Positions 5,469 through 8,287 of a stretch of 8,287 nucleotides of DNA are shown one piece after another. A program made the position numbers and the translations under genes. The notes beneath the pieces were generated by a model that was given only the letters and a program-made list of their open reading frames with translations, was not told the DNA's origin and did not search any database. The stretch covers positions 373-8,659 of the forward strand of contig DPMX01000068.1 in NCBI GenBank assembly GCA_003540955.1. Reading direction: 5' to 3'. Position 1 is the stretch's first letter, and every line of letters starts with the position of its first letter. The DNA comes from Gammaproteobacteria bacterium. Its GTDB lineage: Bacteria > Pseudomonadota > Gammaproteobacteria > Ga0077536.

Positions 5469-6710
5469 TCACTTCAAACGCATCAGAACATCGTCAAGTG
5501 CGCGAGTGAATATTGACCCTTCCCCAACCGCCCGGTTAGCAACAAGTTTCGCCGAGGCAATAACTCGCTCTTCGAGTTTAAAGTGCAACACACCTATAGC
5601 CTGTCCGGACGCGACGGGCGCTTCTATAGTCTTTGGAATCTCAATCTCGGCTTCAATTTCGTTATGTTTTCCTCGCGGCATAGAGACATATAGGTCCGAA
5701 GCAACCCCAAGCGATATCTCTGGAGCTTCCCCTTTCCAGACTTTTGCAGTGGCAATCTCTTCTCCAACACCGTACACCTTTCGGGATTCGAAGAACCTAA
5801 ACCCGTAATTTATCAACGTCTGACTTGCTTCAGTGCGTTCCCGATCAGAAGTGCCACCCATTACCGCTGCTACTAAACGCATATCACCGCGCAAAGCAGA
5901 CGCAACTAAGCAATACTTAGCCGCCTTCGTATATCCAGTTTTTACGCCGTCTACCGAGGAGTCACGCTTCAGTAAACGATTCCGATTGTATTGGCGAATT
6001 CCATTATAGGTGTACTCAGGCTCTGAAAACCTTTTATAAATGTCGGGGAAATCTCGAATGAATGCTGATGATAGTAGAGCCAAATCATGTGCCGTCGAAT
6101 ATGTATCGGGGTCAGGCAAACCAGTACTGTTAGAAAAGCTTGAATTTTCCATCTGCAAACGCTTCGCTTGTTGATTCATAATTGCAGCAAAGACTTCTTC
6201 TGTACCTGATATGTACTCCGCGAGTGCAACGCTAGCGTCGTTACCTGATTGAATAATGACACCTTGTAAAAGCTCATCGACAGAAACCCGTTTATTTACT
6301 TCGATAAACATACGCGAACCACCCATACGCCAGGCCTTTTCGCTAACGAGCGTTGTGTCATTAAGGTCGATCGCGCCGGACGCCAACGCATCAGCGGCAA
6401 CGTAAGACGTCATAATTTTTACCAAACTAGCAGGCTCAACGCGTTTATGTGGATTATGTTCTGTCAGCACAGCGCCTGAGTTAAAGTCAATCAAAATGAA
6501 GGAAGGTATGTCTAGTTTCGGCGCTGCCGGTACACCGGGTAACAAATCAGCCCCCAGCGCACCCGATCCAATTAAGGTTCCAATCACACCGATCAAGAAC
6601 GGCAGTTTTAAAACTATTTTGCGGGGATTTATCACATCTAAAATATCAGAATCATGTTTTGAATTACACGTTATATGGACCCAGTCAATTGACGACAAAG
6701 TAGTGTTCAT
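5469..6710 (-). CDS. dacA: D-alanyl-D-alanine carboxypeptidase (penicillin-binding protein 5/6 type)
   Basis: A periplasmic, membrane-anchored serine peptidase that removes the terminal D-Ala from peptidoglycan pentapeptides. All three active-site motifs are present (numbered from the ATG at 6710): SLVK S95-K98, SGN S155-N157, and KTG K257-G259. A beta-rich PBP5 C-terminal domain follows (about 285-390) and the end, FTRALDDVLMRLK, looks like the amphipathic anchor helix. A hydrophobic signal segment lies at about 33-54, ending ALGA. The start is uncertain. The ATG at 6710 overlaps rlpA by 26 bases, has a weak TTAGG upstream, and leaves an unusually long (~30-residue) polar leader before the signal core. 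A GTG at 6635 would give a normal signal peptide (VINPRK then the hydrophobic core) and no overlap, but has no visible Shine-Dalgarno. Length is near 390-410 residues either way, normal for the family. Confidence 0.96.
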   Translation of the reverse strand: MNTTLSSIDWVHITCNSKHDSDILDVINPRKIVLKLPFLIGVIGTLIGSGALGADLLPGVPAAPKLDIPSFILIDFNSGAVLTEHNPHKRVEPASLVKIMTSYVAADALASGAIDLNDTTLVSEKAWRMGGSRMFIEVNKRVSVDELLQGVIIQSGNDASVALAEYISGTEEVFAAIMNQQAKRLQMENSSFSNSTGLPDPDTYSTAHDLALLSSAFIRDFPDIYKRFSEPEYTYNGIRQYNRNRLLKRDSSVDGVKTGYTKAAKYCLVASALRGDMRLVAAVMGGTSDRERTEASQTLINYGFRFFESRKVYGVGEEIATAKVWKGEAPEISLGVASDLYVSMPRGKHNEIEAEIEIPKTIEAPVASGQAIGVLHFKLEERVIASAKLVANRAVGEGSIFTRALDDVLMRLK

Positions 6711-7488
6711 CGATGCCTAAGCCAAATAATATATCAATTAATTGGTCGGCTACCTCTGTAGAAGCGAGAGGCCCGATCTGGACACGATGGATTGCTTTAT
6801 TACCTTTTTTAGATTCGTAGATCCGGACATCTGTCGACACGTATTGCGCCACCCGCTGCGACATTCTCTGCGCATTGATACGATCGTTGAAGGCACCTAC
6901 TTGGATATATAGATCCACAAGGTCTATCTCTTCAGCTAATTTCGATCCTACGCTTGCTTCGAATACAGACGGATCTTCATTTATCGCAGTTATTTCTACA
7001 AACGCTGTACCTTGTCTTACGATCCCAAGCTTAAACGCAGCCGCATACGATAAATCGATCACTCGATTTTCGTGAAACGGCCCGCGATCGTTGACTTTGA
7101 GTATAGCAGTACTGCCATTTTCGAGGTTCGTCACCTGTACATAAGTCGGCAGTGGCAAGCGCTTATGAGCCGCTGTCATCTGATACATATCGTATGTTTC
7201 GCCACTTGATGTCTTCCGCCCGTGGAATTTCTTGCCATACCAGGATGCAATTCCGCGTTCTTTGAAACCCTGACTTGTCTTCAGCGTATAGTAGCGTCTC
7301 CCCAATACCTCGTATGACTCTGGATTTCCATACCTGCTTCGCAATAGGTGCCTTGGTTCAGCATCGCCAATGTTCCCGATCGAAGAGACTTCGCCTGGGC
7401 CGTCACTTTGCAACATACCACCGCAACTAATCGTAAGAAAAATACAAAGGGTAAGGAAAAAAGTTCTTACAAAATAACAATCTGCCAT
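6685..7488 (-). CDS. rlpA: Septal ring lytic transglycosylase RlpA, lipoprotein with DPBB and SPOR domains
   Basis: RlpA is an outer-membrane lipoprotein that in Pseudomonas aeruginosa cleaves peptidoglycan strands lacking stem peptides; whether every homologue is active is not established. The 267-residue frame begins with a hydrophobic signal and a lipobox-like LTISC with C22 as the lipidated cysteine (T at -3 is unusual but tolerated). The double-psi beta-barrel core runs from GIASWYGKKFHG (79-90) to about 170. E97, H108 and D134 (in NDRGPF) have the same spacing as the P. aeruginosa catalytic residues E120, H131 and D157, which suggests an active enzyme. A SPOR domain at 192-266 (YIQVGAFNDRINA ... 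HRVQIGPL) should bind denuded septal glycan. It starts 4 bases after the mltB stop, so translation is probably coupled. With dacA downstream it forms a wall-remodelling unit. Confidence 0.96.
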   Translation of the reverse strand: MADCYFVRTFFLTLCIFLTISCGGMLQSDGPGEVSSIGNIGDAEPRHLLRSRYGNPESYEVLGRRYYTLKTSQGFKERGIASWYGKKFHGRKTSSGETYDMYQMTAAHKRLPLPTYVQVTNLENGSTAILKVNDRGPFHENRVIDLSYAAAFKLGIVRQGTAFVEITAINEDPSVFEASVGSKLAEEIDLVDLYIQVGAFNDRINAQRMSQRVAQYVSTDVRIYESKKGNKAIHRVQIGPLASTEVADQLIDILFGLGIDEHYFVVN

Positions 7489-7492
7489 TTTG

Positions 7493-8287
7493 CTAAGATA
7501 AAGATTCTAATCGAGCATCGCGTATAGCCTCAGCAAGCTTCACCACCGCCATAGCATACTTTGTGCGCGGATTGTACCGCATAATTACGTAAAAATTATT
7601 AAGCGCGAACCAATATTCAGGATTGACTTCACCCTCCAATGTGAATAGTGCTGCAAGCACATCATCGACTTTTCCTTCGACCCCTATACCAGAGCTAGTA
7701 TATTCGCTGATAGGCCGATATGGTTTGAGGCTATCTGACAGTAGACCTCTGACGTCCAAGTCGTTCACAACTGCTGCGACTACAATTGATTCACCTCGTT
7801 CCCAACCATGCGATTTAAGATAGTTAGCGACGCTACCAATCGAGTCAACTCGATCCTGCCAGATATTACTCACACCATCTTGATTAAAATCGACTGCAAA
7901 CTTTCTATAGCTTTCAGGCATAAACTGAGGGATACCCATAGCACCGGCATATGACCCCGACAAACTCGAGACGTCGAGGCTTTGTTCGCGGCCCAGTAAA
8001 AATAGGTGTTTTAATTGGGCACGAAAATAAGCCATTCTTTTTGCGTTTTTATTCGGGTAGTGAAAAGCTAATGTAGCCAACGCATCCACGACACGGTCGC
8101 TACCAACAATCCGGCCATAGGCTGTCTCAACGCCGATTATAGCGACTATAATTTCAGCCGGAACGCCATAGATTTCGGAGGCTTTTATTAATGTCTTGGC
8201 GTTCAAACCCCAAAACTCAACACCTGCATTGATTCGCTCTTGTGTAAGGAAATGTTTTCTATATTTATACCAGGGTTTCGCCTTCTC
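7493..8287 (-). CDS. mltB: Membrane-bound lytic murein transglycosylase B (MltB family), N-terminus off the window
   Basis: A periplasmic lytic transglycosylase that cleaves the MurNAc-GlcNAc bond, forming 1,6-anhydro-MurNAc. The frame stays open to the right edge (264 codons visible), so the TTG at 8206 is not the start. The codons beyond it read PWYKYRKHFLTQERI, a conserved MltB stretch. In the visible fragment the catalytic glutamate is E54 in IIGVETAYG, matching E162 of E. coli MltB/Slt35. Also seen are GAMGIPQFMPESY and an EF-hand-like calcium loop DFNQDG followed by IWQDRVDSIGSVANYL, both typical. Roughly 80-100 N-terminal residues, including any signal or lipobox, are missing, so lipoprotein status cannot be judged. 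It is the first visible gene of the mltB-rlpA-dacA-dat run. Confidence 0.96.
   Translation of the reverse strand, partial: EKAKPWYKYRKHFLTQERINAGVEFWGLNAKTLIKASEIYGVPAEIIVAIIGVETAYGRIVGSDRVVDALATLAFHYPNKNAKRMAYFRAQLKHLFLLGREQSLDVSSLSGSYAGAMGIPQFMPESYRKFAVDFNQDGVSNIWQDRVDSIGSVANYLKSHGWERGESIVVAAVVNDLDVRGLLSDSLKPYRPISEYTSSGIGVEGKVDDVLAALFTLEGEVNPEYWFALNNFYVIMRYNPRTKYAMAVVKLAEAIRDARLESLS

Noticed and set aside
7493..8206. Complete 237-residue MltB starting at TTG 8206
   Set aside because: The frame continues upstream to the window edge with conserved MltB sequence, so the gene is cut by the window rather than starting here.
1..8287. A novel defence, mobile or CRISPR-like system
   Set aside because: No transposase, integrase, terminal repeats, spaced direct repeats or unknown multi-gene operon is visible; every substantial gene belongs to a known housekeeping family.

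Overview
The window reads as a stretch of gammaproteobacterial chromosome, from an organism I cannot name further. The main support is gene order on the minus strand: mltB, rlpA, dacA, dat, (sixA-like), ybeD, lipB, lipA. The mltB/rlpA/dacA and ybeD/lipB/lipA blocks are well known as neighbours in Gammaproteobacteria. The + strand pair closely resembles Escherichia coli YadG/YadH. Most of the window looks moderate in GC (hand counts give roughly 44-53% in the parts I counted). The exception is the first ~300 bases, at about 31%. Genes are densely packed, with 4-26 base overlaps or short gaps, and Shine-Dalgarno sequences are mostly weak or absent.

Layout, read 5'->3' on the minus strand from the right edge. 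A partial mltB (lytic transglycosylase, N-terminus off the window) is followed after 4 bases by rlpA (septal lytic transglycosylase lipoprotein). The dacA frame (D,D-carboxypeptidase) overlaps rlpA if its ATG is used. dat (a D-amino-acid-transaminase-like enzyme) follows 21 bases later. This is a cell-wall remodelling block: two glycan-strand cleaving enzymes, an enzyme that releases D-alanine from stem peptides, and a PLP enzyme that may interconvert D-alanine and D-glutamate.

The middle is broken by a + strand operon, yadG-yadH (ABC-2 type exporter, overlapping by 8 bases). Its 3' end converges on dat with only 9 bases between stop codons. Its 5' end diverges from a SixA-like histidine phosphatase gene across about 196 bases that must hold the control sequences.

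After a 263-base non-coding stretch with two inverted-repeat structures comes ybeD-lipB-lipA, translationally linked by a 4-base and a 14-base overlap. LipB moves octanoate from acyl carrier protein to lipoyl domains, LipA inserts the two sulfurs, and YbeD is a small DUF493 protein of unsettled role.

I see no mobile element, CRISPR array, tRNA, rRNA or novel defence-like system. The strongest anomaly is inside lipA: one intact reading frame, but its 3' third changes abruptly in GC content and arginine/leucine codon choice. That suggests either a recombinant (mosaic) gene or a chimeric assembly join.
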